Source of the DNA: Bacillota bacterium
GTDB taxonomy: Bacteria > Bacillota > Clostridia > Christensenellales > CAG-138
Direction: 5' to 3'
Assembly: GCA_023426265.1 (NCBI GenBank)
Contig: JAFABA010000004.1
Location: forward strand, 1 to 26,023
Length of the DNA stretch: 26,023 bases
A program made the position numbers and the translations under genes. Each line of letters opens with the position of its first letter. The first letter of the stretch is position 1. Shown in pieces: positions 25,276 through 26,023 of this stretch. The notes beneath the pieces are model-generated. The model had not been told where the DNA came from, did no database searches, and saw only the letters and a list, made by a program, of their open reading frames with translations.

Positions 25276-25320
25276 AACGTCCTTCTTCATACTCTAATCC
25301 TCAGGAAAGGAGAACATCTA

Positions 25321-26023
25321 TGTCATATTGCGTCAATTGCGGCGTGGAACTTGAAAAAAGCCTACAGAATTGCCCGCTTTGCGGCGTGGAGGCCAAGAAC
25401 CCCAAGGAGCCGTTTGATCCTTCCGTGCCCCGCCCGTACAGCGCGCGGATCGCAACCATACAGGATCAGGTGGAGCGCCGCTACACGGCCATCATCATCA
25501 GCGTGGTGCTTGCGCTGGCGGCGGTCATCTGCGTCATGGCCAACCTCGTATATGACGACACTTTTACCTGGTCCGTCTATGTGGTGACAAGCCTCGCGCT
25601 GTTGTGGGTGATTGCGATATTTCCCTTCCTGCATCCGCGGCTGCATCCCGTGGTGATCGTGGCGCTCGACGTCTGCGCGCTGCTGCTGTTTTTGAACATC
25701 ATCAACCAGCAGGACCCGACCTCGGATTGGTATACCCGCCTTGCTATGCCCCAGGTGCTGCTCTACGGCTTTCTCGCGCTCGTTGTGGTGCTGCTGTGGC
25801 GCACGTCCTTCGTGCGGGGCTGGCAGCGCGTCGGCGTGGCGATTATGGCGGCCGGCGTGGGCGTGATGGGCTTAGAGTGCCTGCTGGATCTTTACAACAG
25901 CATGCAGGTGCAGCCCCAATGGTCCTGGTTCGTCATCATCCCGGCGTTTGCAATCGGACTCATTCTGTTCCTGATTGAGCGTAAGCGCGAGGTCAAAGAG
26001 GAGATCATGAAGCGGCTGCGGGT
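25321..26023 (+). CDS. zinc-ribbon membrane protein (DUF6320-like), 3' end outside the window
   Basis: At least 234 residues, with no stop before the window ends. The N-terminus is a zinc ribbon with CVNC (4, 7) and CPLC (18, 21). After a short charged linker come about six hydrophobic helices (near 59-75, 83-98, 104-120, 136-152, 161-180 and 192-208). The last visible part is basic and charged (LIERKREVKEEIMKRLR), facing the cytoplasm. It resembles proteins labelled DUF6320 that accompany alcohol-acetyltransferase-like genes in clostridia; I am recalling that association, not checking it. AAAGGAG before ATG 25321 supports the start. Separated from the acyltransferase gene by repeat copy 4, it may still belong to the same unit. 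Confidence 0.85.

Noticed and set aside
25174..25587. 137-residue frame covering repeat copy 4 and the start of the zinc-ribbon gene
   Set aside because: It overlaps the zinc-ribbon gene in another frame. That gene has a good ribosome site and zinc motif, while this frame has neither.

Overview
This looks like chromosomal DNA from a moderately GC-rich Clostridia-type Firmicute. Evidence for that: a 5S rRNA gene, Shine-Dalgarno sites of the GGAGG type, consensus TTGACA/TATAAT promoters, a T-box leader on ileS, an adjacent secA-prfB pair as in Bacillus and clostridia, and a PadR regulator. I cannot name the genus. Most genes are housekeeping or metabolic. No phage, plasmid, transposase or CRISPR array was seen.

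Layout. 1-1300: the end of an rRNA operon (5S plus terminator) and a convergent PfkB sugar kinase. 1300-4500: a large membrane GGDEF-EAL protein for cyclic-di-GMP, divergent from a PadR regulator. 4450-5900: padR and a membrane polyferredoxin in one operon behind a promoter embedded in a perfect inverted repeat. 5885-9533: a GNAT acetyltransferase, a class II aldolase, an S66 LD-carboxypeptidase-like peptidase and a Gfo/Idh/MocA oxidoreductase. 9817-11204: an ECF sigma factor overlapping a membrane protein with two extracellular SH3-like domains, probably its anti-sigma factor. 11227-14764: promoter, Ile-specific T-box and type 2 ileS. 14981-18426: a VOC protein, a secreted metallophosphoesterase, a small exported protein and an M20 amidohydrolase. 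18622-22718: secA and prfB, the latter with the programmed +1 frameshift. 22792-end: an alpha/beta hydrolase, an HxxxDG acyltransferase-like protein and a zinc-ribbon membrane protein that runs off the window.

The main non-coding signal is a family of structured intergenic repeats: four copies, at 9538, 14776, 21482 and (inverted) 24990. Each lies just 3' of a plus-strand gene. They share conserved blocks and hairpins whose stem sequences differ between copies while pairing is kept. The copy at 24990 carries about 110-130 extra bases inside its main hairpin. Other palindromic elements lie before ileS, between secA and prfB, and after prfB.

Several start sites were chosen by context rather than by longest frame: padR at 4502 (the earlier ATG lies upstream of the predicted transcript start), the S66 peptidase at 8425, the sigma factor at TTG 9817, ileS at 11642, and prfB at TTG 21617 through the frameshift.
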